The notes: generated from the sequence alone by a model not told the origin. DNA of 37,068 nt from Corynebacterium sp. (GCF_030152825.1 NZ_JASLIP010000017.1:1-37068); one strand, 5' to 3'; counted from the stretch's first letter, positions 14,288-21,768 are shown. Made by a program: numbers and translations.

Positions 14288-15265
14288 GTGGGCGAGATTA
14301 AGTCATCAGCTTTCCGTATCAGTCAACCCATCCAAATCATTCAACCGACCCAACACAACTTTTCCCCCGTCACCCCAACACAGTTAGAAAGCGGCCGAGC
14401 CTCCGTCCATGGGGCATGGTTGGCCGCGGGCGGCACACTGAGGTTGTCCCCGCCCAAAGCGGATGTTCCGCAAAACCCCAGCACCGCGGCATTCTTCGAC
14501 CTGGACAACACGATCATCAAGGGGGCGTCCTCCCTCTGGCTGGCGCTGGGGCTGGCCTCCCGGCGCTTCTTCACCGTGGGAGACATCGCGGGCTTCGCGT
14601 GGAAGCAGGCGAAGTTCATCCTCTCTGGCACCGAGAGCCAGCCGGATATCGCCTCCGGCAAGCAGCGGGCGCTCGAGATCGTGCGCGGCCGCAGCGAGGC
14701 CGAGGTCGTGGCCCTCACCGAGGAGATCTGGGAGAGCACGATTGCCCAACGGATCTTCCCGGGTGCCCGCGAGCTCGCCGAGGAGCACCTGGAGGCCGGT
14801 CACAGCGTGTGGCTAGTCACCGCAGCTCCGGTGCAGCTCGCGCAGGTCATCGCCCGGGCCCTGGGATTCACCGGGGCCTTGGGAACGGTGGCGGAAGTCT
14901 CCGATGGGAGGTTCACCGGCCGGCTGGTGGGAGATATCCTGCACGGCCCCGAGAAGCGGGACGCCGTGGCTGCCCTCGCGCAGCAGCAGGGCTACGATCT
15001 TTCGCGCTGCGTGGCTTACTCGGATTCCTATAACGACATGCCGCTGCTTTCCCTGGTCGGCCAGGCCGTCGCGGTGAACGCTGATCCCCGCCTGGCGGAG
15101 GCAGCCCGAGAGCGGGGCTGGCCGACGGTGGAATACCGCAAGCACGATCCGAAGCGCACGCTGCGGGCGGCCGAGGCCAGCGCGACGGCCGCGGGCATGC
15201 TGGCGGCCGGGGCGGTGGGGTGGCTCCTCCTGCCCGCCCTCGCCGGCGCGCTCGCCCGGCGCTAG
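14288..15265 (+). CDS. HAD-IB family phosphatase (SerB1-like), membrane-tethered
   Basis: The predicted length is 325 aa. HAD motifs are complete: Asp71/Asp73 (FFDLDNTI), Thr178 (LVTAAP), Lys223 (GPEKRDAV) and Asp246/Asp250 (YSDSYNDMPLL). The cap region follows motif I as in the SerB/HAD-IB group. A hydrophobic C-terminal segment (GMLAAGAVGWLLLPALAGAL) could anchor it to the membrane. It matches Rv0505c in position and orientation; phosphoserine is only one possible substrate. The GTG at 14288 has no SD but a TACCTT 7 nt upstream. Against this start, the first 50 codons have much lower third-position GC than the rest. A TTG at 14444 (273 aa) is the alternative. Confidence 0.85.
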   Translation: MGEIKSSAFRISQPIQIIQPTQHNFSPVTPTQLESGRASVHGAWLAAGGTLRLSPPKADVPQNPSTAAFFDLDNTIIKGASSLWLALGLASRRFFTVGDIAGFAWKQAKFILSGTESQPDIASGKQRALEIVRGRSEAEVVALTEEIWESTIAQRIFPGARELAEEHLEAGHSVWLVTAAPVQLAQVIARALGFTGALGTVAEVSDGRFTGRLVGDILHGPEKRDAVAALAQQQGYDLSRCVAYSDSYNDMPLLSLVGQAVAVNADPRLAEAARERGWPTVEYRKHDPKRTLRAAEASATAAGMLAAGAVGWLLLPALAGALARR

Positions 15266-15363
15266 CCCCCGTATTTGCGGTCCCAGCATTTGTGGCCTTC
15301 ATTGGGCTTTCTCAGTGCTGGGCCGCCAGGCCCTTCTTCGCTTCAGGCGCCTAGGCAGCACAA

Positions 15364-15398
15364 AGCCCCAGCGGGGCCGGTTGGCTCCCACTGGGGCT
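15364..15398. terminator. Bidirectional terminator between the HAD phosphatase and bS22 genes
   Basis: An AGCCCCAG/CTGGGGCT outer stem (15364-15371 with 15391-15398) continues into an inner GGGGCC/GGCTCCC stem with a GGTT loop. The minus-strand 3' side reads GGGGCTTTG. It serves the convergent genes that end at 15265 (+) and 15477 (-). Confidence 0.75.
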
Positions 15399-15476
15399 CG
15401 TGCGGCAGCATCGCAGCCGCCTCGTCGCGAGCGCTTCCTCGCGAACCGCGAATCGGGCGCACAGCCCGGTGGCGGC

Positions 15477-15578
15477 TTACTTGCCCAGCTTGCGACGCTG
15501 CACGCGGGTGCGCTTCAGCATCTTGCGGTGCTTCTTCTTGGACATGCGCTTGCGGCGCTTCTTAATCACAGAACCCAT
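15477..15578 (-). CDS. Ribosomal protein bS22 (33 aa, AURKAIP1/COX24-like)
   Basis: The 33-residue protein is almost entirely basic: it starts MGSVIKKRRKRMSKKK and ends VQRRKLGK. It is practically identical, as far as I recall, to mycobacterial Rv0500B, which structural work assigned as the small-subunit protein bS22. GAGGTG lies 7 nt upstream of the ATG. A promoter (15750-15779) and flanking terminators make it a single-gene transcription unit. Genes this short are often missed by automatic annotation. The location next to a small helix-turn-helix gene and proC is as in mycobacteria. Confidence 0.93.
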   Translation of the reverse strand: MGSVIKKRRKRMSKKKHRKMLKRTRVQRRKLGK

Positions 15579-15749
15579 CGTGGGCACCTCACTTCAAATT
15601 GTTGAAAACTCGTATGCCGCGCCATCGCGACGGTTCCGCAGCCCCGGTAGGCGGCTGCCGTCCGGAAGTCAGCGAACAAGGCGAGCCCTACGCTTCAGTG
15701 CTTAATCGCCGGGGCGACCCGGGAGCTCACATAGGACACGAATTATTAA

Positions 15750-15779
15750 ATTCTACCGCTCCGGTGGCTGAGCGCACAA
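15750..15779 (-). promoter_or_regulatory. Promoter of the bS22 gene
   Basis: The -35 is TTGTGC (15774-15779), the spacer is 18 bp and the -10 is TAGAAT (15750-15755) on the minus strand, in a locally AT-rich patch directly after a terminator. The 5' leader would be about 165 nt. Confidence 0.6.
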
Positions 15780-15802
15780 AAATCGGCCCATTAGGGCCGG
15801 TT
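15778..15802 (-). terminator. Terminator after the small helix-turn-helix gene
   Basis: A 9-bp stem with one mismatch (15781-15789 with 15794-15802) and an ATTA loop is followed on the minus strand by TTTTTG. It lies about 70 bp past the stop at 15873. Confidence 0.8.
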
Positions 15803-15872
15803 TCTTACACCGCGGTGGCGGCACTAAACCCCGACTGTCACGGCGCTGGGGCCGCTGTCGGGAAAGCTTTTT

Positions 15873-16091
15873 CTAACCAGTCTGCCCCTCGGAGGCGTCG
15901 TAGACGGACGCACCGAGGTACTCGCTCACTGCCTGCTCGTGGACGCGGAAGGAGCGACCCACGCGCACCGCCGGCAGGTCGCCGGCGTGCACCAGGCGAT
16001 ACACAGTCATCTTCGACACGCGCATCAGCTCTGCGACCTCAGCGACGGTCAGAAAGGTTCCTTTGTCATTTCCACCCATTGGGTTAGCCAT
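15873..16091 (-). CDS. Small MerR-type helix-turn-helix (excisionase/BldC-like) DNA-binding protein
   Basis: The 72-aa protein is essentially one winged-helix domain: LTVAEVAELMRVSKMTVYRLVHAGDLPAVRVGRSFRVHEQAVSEYL spans residues 14-59 and is typical of the HTH_17 family (BldC, Rv0500A). Despite the 'excisionase' family label, there is no phage or integrase nearby and the gene is a conserved neighbour of proC and bS22 in actinobacteria. It probably acts as a regulator or nucleoid-type DNA-binding protein; targets are unknown. The start ATG at 16089-16091 has a weak AAAGAGA upstream, and an alternative in-frame ATG lies 12 nt inside. A TATAGT -10 element lies about 84 bp upstream. Confidence 0.92.
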   Translation of the reverse strand: MANPMGGNDKGTFLTVAEVAELMRVSKMTVYRLVHAGDLPAVRVGRSFRVHEQAVSEYLGASVYDASEGQTG

Positions 16092-16174
16092 AAAGTCTTA
16101 TCTCTTTCTTCACACGACCCCGCGCTGCAGACTTCCCCTTCTGCAGGACATCACGCGGCCACGCTTTCCTCACC

Positions 16175-16180
16175 ACTATA
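16175..16180 (-). promoter_or_regulatory. -10 element for the helix-turn-helix gene, within a 384-bp intergenic region
   Basis: On the minus strand GTTATAGTGG matches the extended corynebacterial -10 pattern around TATAGT. No good -35 was seen. The rest of the 16092-16475 interval holds the proC terminator (16343-16374) and a C-rich tract (16386-16485). I see no further gene there. Confidence 0.5.
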
Positions 16181-16342
16181 ACGTGAACCAAGTGACGCTT
16201 GCGCATTCAGGGACGATTATGTCGAAAGTGCTATTTGTTTCTTTTTGTGACTTGGGTTGACCAGTGCAAACAGTTCGGCACCCACCACCCCCAACCTCAA
16301 GTTTCACCTAAGACTCTCCCCGTCCCGGAAGTCTTGAAATTA

Positions 16343-16374
16343 CAAAAAGAAGCCCGCCGCGCACTGCGGCAGGC
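16343..16374 (-). terminator. Rho-independent terminator of proC
   Basis: A 9-bp GC stem with one G-T pair (16352-16360 with 16366-16374) and a 5-nt loop is followed on the minus strand by TTCTTTTTG. It lies about 100 bp past the proC stop. Confidence 0.85.
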
Positions 16375-16475
16375 CCCGTGGTGCGCCCCCTCACGCACTA
16401 TCCTTAACCCCCTTACGCGCTATCGCTCCACACCCCCACGATGCGCCGCCTCCCCCACGGCGCCCCTTGGCGCCC

Positions 16476-17312
16476 CTAGTCCCCCTTCTGCGGGGCACCG
16501 AGCTCCACGGAGCGATCCCGGCACGCCTCCATCGCGCGGAAGAAGGCGCGCCGTAGCCCCTCCTCCTCCAGGGTGCGGGTCGCCATGGAGGTCGTCCCGC
16601 CCGGGCTGGAGACCTTTGTGCGCAGCTCCACCGGCCCGTCGCCGCCCTCGGCAAGGCCATTGGCCATCATCTGGGCCGCACCCTCCGCGGTACCGATCGC
16701 GAGCTTCTCGGCCAGCGCCCGTGGGAGGCCCAGATTCACGCCTGCGTCAACCATCGCCTCGGCGACGAGGAAGAAGTAGGCCGGGCCGGACCCGGAGACC
16801 GCCGTGACCGCGTCGATGTCCTTCTCCTTGACGATCACCGCGGTGCCTACCTTGGCCAGCAGCTCGCGTACTGTTTTCAGCTGCTCCTCCGTTGCGAAGC
16901 GGCCACCCGCGACCGCGCTGGTTCCCTTGCCGACCAGCATTGGGGTATTCGGCATCACGCGCACCACCGGGGTGCCTGCGGGCAGCACGTTTTCCATCGC
17001 ACCGATGGTCACACCGGCGGCGACGGAGACCGCGACCGTCGTGGCGTCGTTATCGTCCAGCTGTTCCGCGACCTCGTCGAAAACGGAGAGCGTGCCGTCG
17101 GGCTTCACGCAGTTGAATAGGACGTCCGCCTCCACCGCGGCGGTAACCGAGTCCTCCGCGGTCAGCACGCCGTAACGGTCCGCCAGCTCGGTGAGCCGGT
17201 CCTCGCTGCGGTTCGCGACGATGATGTTCTTCGGGTCAATTCCGTCTGCGACGAGCCCGGCGATCAATGCTTCGCCGATGTTCCCGCCGCCGATAATTGC
17301 GATTCGAGTCAT
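16476..17312 (-). CDS. proC: Pyrroline-5-carboxylate reductase
   Basis: ProC catalyses the last step of proline synthesis, NAD(P)H-dependent reduction of 1-pyrroline-5-carboxylate. The 278-aa protein starts with the dinucleotide-binding IIGGGNIGEAL, has the VANRSEDR segment that often sets cofactor preference, the RVMPNTPMLVGKG loop, and the family signature VSGSGPAYFFLVAEAM...GLPRALAEKLA near residues 160-200. The ATG at 17310-17312 fits the family N-terminus and has GGAGGGC close upstream. The last codons and the stop lie in a G-rich tract (minus strand) that could form a quadruplex. It is a single-gene unit with its own terminator. Confidence 0.97.
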   Translation of the reverse strand: MTRIAIIGGGNIGEALIAGLVADGIDPKNIIVANRSEDRLTELADRYGVLTAEDSVTAAVEADVLFNCVKPDGTLSVFDEVAEQLDDNDATTVAVSVAAGVTIGAMENVLPAGTPVVRVMPNTPMLVGKGTSAVAGGRFATEEQLKTVRELLAKVGTAVIVKEKDIDAVTAVSGSGPAYFFLVAEAMVDAGVNLGLPRALAEKLAIGTAEGAAQMMANGLAEGGDGPVELRTKVSSPGGTTSMATRTLEEEGLRRAFFRAMEACRDRSVELGAPQKGD

Positions 17313-17448
17313 GCCCTCCAGGGTGCCAGCCCGGCGCGTCGATTGCAGCGCTTGCGTGCAGCTCCCCCGTTTTCGGTGGTCCCCCATCCAGTTGTGAGGA
17401 CGTCGCCCTCCGGCGCCACAGCACCCCGCCCGAACGTGCCCAGTCACC

Positions 17449-17477
17449 CAAAAAGAAAAGCGCGCCTCGCGGCGCGC
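17449..17477 (-). terminator. Strong Rho-independent terminator
   Basis: A perfect 7-bp GCGCGCC/GGCGCGC stem (17460-17466 with 17471-17477) is followed on the minus strand by TTTTCTTTTT. It starts 6 bp after the stop of the Lys/Ala-rich membrane protein gene. Confidence 0.9.
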
Positions 17478-17483
17478 AGAAAC

Positions 17484-18716
17484 TTAGATGCTCATGATCA
17501 GCCGTGGGCCGATGGTGAGCACCAAGCCCACCACGAAGGTGAGGATCATGATGAGTTTGTCGCGGTGGCGCAGCAGTGCGTGCACCACGCCGACCATCAC
17601 GAGGGTCACCGCGAGGGCGAGCACCAGCACCAGCACCGCTGGCAGGGAGCCCCACAGGAGCTTGAAGCCCAGGAAGACGCCAATCCCGACCAGGATGGCC
17701 GCGATGGCCTGGCCGATGAGGGCTGGCCAGGAGATGGTGTCGTCCTCGTACTCGATGACCTCGTCTTCGCCGAGGGTGCGCTGCAGCTCTTCGAGCTCCT
17801 CAGGGCTGTGGAACTCCTCCGGAGCGGGCCCCTCTCCCTTGCGCTCCGCATCGGAGCCCCGCGTGGCGGCGGCAGTGCCGGCAGCACCGGTGGTGGCAGC
17901 AGCCGCTGCGGCCCCGGCGCCAGAGCCCTTCTGGTCAGCGTCCTTACGATCAGCGCCCTTGGCCGGCGCCTTCGCAGCCGAAGCGTTCTTCGCCGCAGGC
18001 TTCTGCGCAGCCTCGGTGCCCTCAGCCTGATCCGCGGTGACCTTTGTGATCAGGGCCGTCTGCTCGGTGGACGGCTCGGTGTTCTTCTTTGCCGGCGCGG
18101 ACTTATCGGTGACAGCCGGGATCTCGGAGGTCTTTTCCTCCGGACGCTGCGCCGGAGCCTCGCGGCGGTCGACAATCGCGGAGCCAGCGGCAGCCGCGTT
18201 CTTGGGCTCAGGCTTCTTCTGCTCGGGCTTCTTCTGTTCAGCCTTCTGGGCCGCTGCCTTCTTGGCCTTATCTTCTGCAGCCTTCTTGGCCGCAGCCTCT
18301 TCTTCAGCCTTCTTCGCCGCGGCCTTTTCCTCAGCTTCCTTATTGGCGGCAGCTTCCTTGGCCTTCTTCGCTTCGGCCTGCTTGGCCTTTTCGGCCTCGG
18401 CCTTCTTAGCTTCAGCCTGTTCGGCAGCCTTGGTCTGCTTGGCCTGCTCGGGCTTCTCTGTCTTTTCAGCCTTATCGGCCTGCTTTGCCCCGGCCTCAAC
18501 CCGATCGGCCGTGGGCTGCTCACGCTTGTCAGCGCCCGCTGCGGGCGCGGTGGAAGCTTCGCTCTCGGTATCCTCGACGACCGGGATCGCGCCGGTCAGC
18601 TCGGCAACGGAAATGCCACCCTCGTCGAGGCTGCGACGGCGCCGGCGGCGGCCGCTATCAGAAGAGGTGCGACCGCTGCGGGCGAGCAGTTCCGCGACCG
18701 TAAGCTTCTCACTCAT
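17484..18716 (-). CDS. Lys/Ala-rich membrane protein (Rv0497-like)
   Basis: The predicted length is 410 aa. A conserved N-terminal block contains MSEKLTVAELLARSGR, an RRRRRR run and SLDEGGISVAELTGAIPVV (31-49), which I recall from mycobacterial Rv0497. Residues about 75-290 are low-complexity, Lys/Ala/Glu-rich repeats that look like a long TolA-style coiled coil or an extended linker. An acidic stretch and two to three hydrophobic helices (about 328-350, 352-378, 387-406) end the protein. The N-terminus is probably cytoplasmic. GATGGGA lies upstream of the ATG, and the gene is closed by a strong terminator. Function is unknown; association with the neighbouring Ppx/GppA gene is conserved. Confidence 0.88.
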   Translation of the reverse strand: MSEKLTVAELLARSGRTSSDSGRRRRRRSLDEGGISVAELTGAIPVVEDTESEASTAPAAGADKREQPTADRVEAGAKQADKAEKTEKPEQAKQTKAAEQAEAKKAEAEKAKQAEAKKAKEAAANKEAEEKAAAKKAEEEAAAKKAAEDKAKKAAAQKAEQKKPEQKKPEPKNAAAAGSAIVDRREAPAQRPEEKTSEIPAVTDKSAPAKKNTEPSTEQTALITKVTADQAEGTEAAQKPAAKNASAAKAPAKGADRKDADQKGSGAGAAAAAATTGAAGTAAATRGSDAERKGEGPAPEEFHSPEELEELQRTLGEDEVIEYEDDTISWPALIGQAIAAILVGIGVFLGFKLLWGSLPAVLVLVLALAVTLVMVGVVHALLRHRDKLIMILTFVVGLVLTIGPRLIMSI

Positions 18717-18766
18717 CGAATGTTCCCATCAATGTCCACGTGAACATACAAATAACTGTTTCGCAT

Positions 18767-18772
18767 AGTATA
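18767..18772 (-). promoter_or_regulatory. Candidate -10 element for the Lys/Ala-rich membrane protein
   Basis: TATACT on the minus strand lies 50 bp upstream of the ATG in an AT-rich gap of 108 bp. No clear -35 is seen. Confidence 0.45.
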
Positions 18773-18824
18773 CGAAGCGCCATTTTTGGTTTTGTTCATT
18801 CCACACCCTAATGGCGCTAGGAAA

Positions 18825-19763
18825 CTAAGAAAAATCTTCGAAAGCCACGTCCGTGTGGTGGAAGATCATTCCCTCACGCAACGCCCACGGGCAAATATCC
18901 AAGGAATCCAGGTCCAGCTTGCGCATCGCCGCCTCCGCGACCAGCGCGCCAGCCACCACCTGGTGGGAACGTTCCTGGCTCACGCCCTCCAGCTCCGCTC
19001 GGTCCGCCGCGGTCATGCGAGAGATGAAAGCGATGAGCTGCCGCAGGCCAGGCTGGGTCAGGGTTCGCTTCACCCGTGGTCCCGCGGAGCTCGGCGCCGC
19101 ACCGGTCAGGCGGGCGAGCATGCGGAAGGTCTTGGAGGTTCCCACCGCCACGTCGATGGGGCCGGCATCCTGGAATTCCTTGATATTGGCGTCCAGCTGC
19201 TCCTCGATGAACTCCCGCAGGTTCTTCACGGACTTCCGGGACGGTGGATCGCTGTCGAACCATTCCCGGGTCAACCGGCCCGCGCCCAGATCCAGGCTCA
19301 GCGCCACGTCCGGGCTCTCTGTGGTCCCCACGGACATCTCCAGGGAACCGCCGCCAATGTCGAGGTCGCAGATACGGCCAGCCGACCAGCCATACCAGCG
19401 GCGCACCGCGAGGAAGGTCAACCGGGCCTCTTCCTCGCCCGTGAGGATTTGCAAACGCACGCCGGTGGCATCCTCGACGGCATCCAGCACCTTCTCGGAA
19501 TTATTCGCGGAACGGATCGCCGACGTCGCAAACGGCAACAGCTCCTCGCAGCGGAACTGTTCCGCCATCTCCGAAGCCAGACCCACGCCGCGCGTGAGCT
19601 TATCGATCCCCTTCGAGTTGATGTTCCCCTTCTTCGAGAGGTACTCCACCAACCGCATGGGGGTTTTCCAATTACTCATGGGAGTTGGCGGGCCACCGTA
19701 CTGGGCATCCACAACCACGAGGTGAACCGTATTACTGCCAACGTCCAAGACACCTAATCTCAC
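18825..19763 (-). CDS. ppx: Exopolyphosphatase / pppGpp phosphatase family protein (Rv0496-like)
   Basis: The 312-aa protein has the ASKHA-fold Ppx/GppA phosphatase core: VLDVGSNTVHLVVVD (5-19), TSAIRSANN (80-88), LTGEEEARLTF (107-117) and the phosphate loop DIGGGSLEM (135-143). At about 310 residues it is the short form without the C-terminal HD-like domain of E. coli Ppx. Actinobacterial members of this group hydrolyse polyphosphate. The start is GTG (19761-19763) with no SD; TAGGCT 6 nt upstream suggests leaderless transcription. It is divergent from the Cys-rich gene, 32 bp away. In M. tuberculosis the neighbouring SenX3-RegX3 phosphate regulators lie close by; they are absent here. Confidence 0.93.
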   Translation of the reverse strand: MRLGVLDVGSNTVHLVVVDAQYGGPPTPMSNWKTPMRLVEYLSKKGNINSKGIDKLTRGVGLASEMAEQFRCEELLPFATSAIRSANNSEKVLDAVEDATGVRLQILTGEEEARLTFLAVRRWYGWSAGRICDLDIGGGSLEMSVGTTESPDVALSLDLGAGRLTREWFDSDPPSRKSVKNLREFIEEQLDANIKEFQDAGPIDVAVGTSKTFRMLARLTGAAPSSAGPRVKRTLTQPGLRQLIAFISRMTAADRAELEGVSQERSHQVVAGALVAEAAMRKLDLDSLDICPWALREGMIFHHTDVAFEDFS

Positions 19764-19769
19764 GTTTTC

Positions 19770-19775
19770 AGCCTA
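19770..19775 (-). promoter_or_regulatory. ppx: -10 element of ppx (leaderless)
   Basis: TAGGCT on the minus strand ends 6 nt before the GTG start. It is identical to the hexamer 7 nt before the nirK-like start. Confidence 0.5.
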
Positions 19776-19782
19776 TCGGGTC

Positions 19783-19788
19783 TACGGT
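19783..19788 (+). promoter_or_regulatory. -10 element of the Cys-rich gene (leaderless)
   Basis: TACGGT ends 7 nt before the GTG at 19796. The overlapping GGTGG could instead act as an SD, so both readings are possible. Confidence 0.4.
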
Positions 19789-19795
19789 GGATTGC

Positions 19796-20782
19796 GTGAG
19801 AAATAGCGAGCCAAATTCCCCCCACCCCATCGCGTCCGGCTATCCAGACGGCACCCCAGCTGACCTTTCGGTACGCCGCGGCGTCGAGCTGCCCGGCGAT
19901 TACCCCCGCGAATGGCTGGAATTCATTAACCCGGCGGACTCCGAGCACATCATCCAGATCGACCTGACCTGGCTGATGTCCACCTACCGCTGTCGTTTCG
20001 GCACGGAGGCCTGCCACGGCATCGACGTCGCTGCCGACCCGGGCGTAGCCTGCTGCGTCCACGGTGCTTTTCTTACGGACGACGACGACCGCGCCAACCT
20101 CAACCGTGTGGTCCAGGAGCTCAGCCCCGAACAGTGGCAGCTCTACACGCCGGGCGAAACCCCGGGAGGGAAGGAGCAGGCTGACGGGGAACTCGAGCCG
20201 TGGCTCGAGTGGGACGAGCTGGAAAACGACGAGGGCGAGATGGAGCCCGCGCTGAAGACCAAGACCGTCGACGGCGCCTGCATCTTCGCCAACCGCGCGG
20301 GCTTTGAGGGCGGCATCGGCTGTGCGCTGCACATCTGGGCCGCCGAGAACGGTGAGTCCATCGTGGAGTCCAAGCCAGAGGTCTGCTGGCAGGTGCCGCT
20401 GCGCCGCCTGGAGGACTGGGAGGCCCGCCCCGATGGCCAGGAAATGCTGCGCACGACAATCACGGAGTACAACCGCCGTGCCTGGGGCGACGGCGGAGCG
20501 GACTTCGACTGGTGGTGCACCACCGACCCGAACTGCCACGCGGGCAGCGCCGAGGGGCAGGGCGGGCCGGCAGATGCCATGTGGCGCACCCACAAGGACG
20601 AGCTGGTGGAGCTCATCGGCGAAGAGTCCTACGAGGTGCTGGCGGAGCACTGCGAGGCCCTGGAAGCGCGCGCCGCGGCCACCGGCGAGCAGAACGAGGC
20701 GGGGGCTCCGCTGGCACCCAGCGGCTTCCCGCTGCTGACGATCCACCCGGCGACCCGGGCGGCCCGCGAGCGCAAGCTCTAG
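19796..20782 (+). CDS. Conserved Cys-rich protein (Rv0495c-like)
   Basis: The 328-aa soluble protein has nine cysteines: Cys66 and Cys73 (YRCRFGTEACHG), the pair Cys86-Cys87 (VACCVHGAF), Cys162, Cys176 (GIGCALH), Cys197, Cys241 and Cys247. The spacing recalls the YkgJ/CxxxCC group of Zn- or Fe-binding proteins, but the exact family assignment is not certain. It matches Rv0495c in orientation and position, opposite the Ppx/GppA gene. The GTG at 19796 is chosen because GGTGG lies 5 nt upstream and a TACGGT hexamer 7 nt upstream; an in-frame GTG 9 nt earlier is the alternative. A redox or metal role is inference. Confidence 0.85.
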   Translation: MRNSEPNSPHPIASGYPDGTPADLSVRRGVELPGDYPREWLEFINPADSEHIIQIDLTWLMSTYRCRFGTEACHGIDVAADPGVACCVHGAFLTDDDDRANLNRVVQELSPEQWQLYTPGETPGGKEQADGELEPWLEWDELENDEGEMEPALKTKTVDGACIFANRAGFEGGIGCALHIWAAENGESIVESKPEVCWQVPLRRLEDWEARPDGQEMLRTTITEYNRRAWGDGGADFDWWCTTDPNCHAGSAEGQGGPADAMWRTHKDELVELIGEESYEVLAEHCEALEARAAATGEQNEAGAPLAPSGFPLLTIHPATRAARERKL

Positions 20783-20853
20783 CCCGCTCAATCGCGCTTC
20801 AGTGGGGGCTCCCGCCCCGAACAGAGTGCGACCACAGCCCACGCGTCGCAAGA

Positions 20854-20880
20854 ACGCCCCAGGAAGTTTTCCTGGGGCGT
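20854..20880. terminator. Bidirectional terminator hairpin between the Cys-rich gene and gpmA
   Basis: A perfect 12-bp stem (20854-20865 with 20869-20880) with a 3-nt loop lies between the convergent stops at 20782 (+) and 20926 (-). The T-runs on both sides are short. Confidence 0.75.
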
Positions 20881-20925
20881 CTCGCTTAGGTGATGAGCCT
20901 TAGGTGGTGAGCTCAGCGGAGGGGG

Positions 20926-21678
20926 TTACTTCTTACCCTCGGCGGCCACGGCGGCCGCACCGGCTGCTGCAGCCTCCGGGTCGAGGTACTCGCCACCCTT
21001 GACCTTGACCGCACCGTTGCTGTCGAACTTGTAAACCAGCGGCATACCGGTCGGCAGGTTCAGCTGGGCGATGTCCTCGTCGGAGATCTCGTCGAGGTGC
21101 TTGACCAGCGCGCGCAGGGAGTTGCCATGCGCGACGACGAGGACGGTCTCCCCCGCCTTCAGGCGTGGCTCGATCTCGGCCTCGTAGTACGGGACGAGGC
21201 GCTTGACGACATCCTGCAGGCACTCGGTGCGCGGAACCTCCGGCAGGTCGGCGTAGCGCACGTCGTTGGTCTGTGCGTACTCGCTGTCCACGTCGATCTG
21301 CGGCGGCGGGGTGTCGTAGCTGCGGCGCCAGGACATGAACTGCTCTTCGCCGTACTTATCGCGGGTCTCGGCCTTGTTCAGACCCTGCAGCGCACCGTAG
21401 TGGCGCTCGTTGAGGCGCCAGTCGCGCTGCACTGGGATCCAGTGGCGGTCTGACTCGTTCAGCGCGATGTTCGCGGTCATGATCGCGCGACGCAGGAGGG
21501 AGGTGAACAGGACGGTTGGCTCGACGGCGGCGTCCTTAATCAGCTGGCCGGCCCGCTTGGCCTCGGCCTTGCCCTGGTCGGTGAGGCTGACGTCCACCCA
21601 GCCGGTGAACTGGTTCGTTGCGTTCCATTCGCTCTGCCCGTGGCGGAGGAGGATCAGTGTTCCTTCAGTGTTGCTCAT
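20926..21678 (-). CDS. gpmA: 2,3-bisphosphoglycerate-dependent phosphoglycerate mutase
   Basis: GpmA interconverts 3- and 2-phosphoglycerate in glycolysis and gluconeogenesis. The 250-aa protein has the phospho-acceptor His13 in LLRHGQSEWN, the catalytic Glu91 (LNERHYGALQG), the second active-site His184 (VVAHGNSLRAL) and the conserved QFMSWRRSYDTPPP stretch. The Ala-rich C-terminus is typical of corynebacterial forms. The ATG at 21676-21678 fits the family N-terminus, but the upstream GGAGG is only 1 nt from the ATG, unusually close; a CAAAAT 6 nt upstream could mean a leaderless mRNA instead. Confidence 0.97.
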   Translation of the reverse strand: MSNTEGTLILLRHGQSEWNATNQFTGWVDVSLTDQGKAEAKRAGQLIKDAAVEPTVLFTSLLRRAIMTANIALNESDRHWIPVQRDWRLNERHYGALQGLNKAETRDKYGEEQFMSWRRSYDTPPPQIDVDSEYAQTNDVRYADLPEVPRTECLQDVVKRLVPYYEAEIEPRLKAGETVLVVAHGNSLRALVKHLDEISDEDIAQLNLPTGMPLVYKFDSNGAVKVKGGEYLDPEAAAAGAAAVAAEGKK

Positions 21679-21768
21679 ACCTCCATTTTGCCATGAAACG
21701 TTGCGGCCCAGGCGGCAGGTGGCCCCGTTCGCGGGGCACACTCCCGCGCTGTCCCGGCGCGCGGCCCG

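Noticed and set aside
15873..16091. Phage excisionase, hence a prophage or integrative element
   Set aside because: No integrase, attachment-site repeat or phage gene is nearby, and the gene is a syntenic MerR-type regulator beside proC in actinobacteria.
16092..16475. Small RNA gene in the intergenic region upstream of the helix-turn-helix gene
   Set aside because: Apart from the proC terminator, the G-tracts and a -10 element, no independent promoter-hairpin-terminator set is visible.
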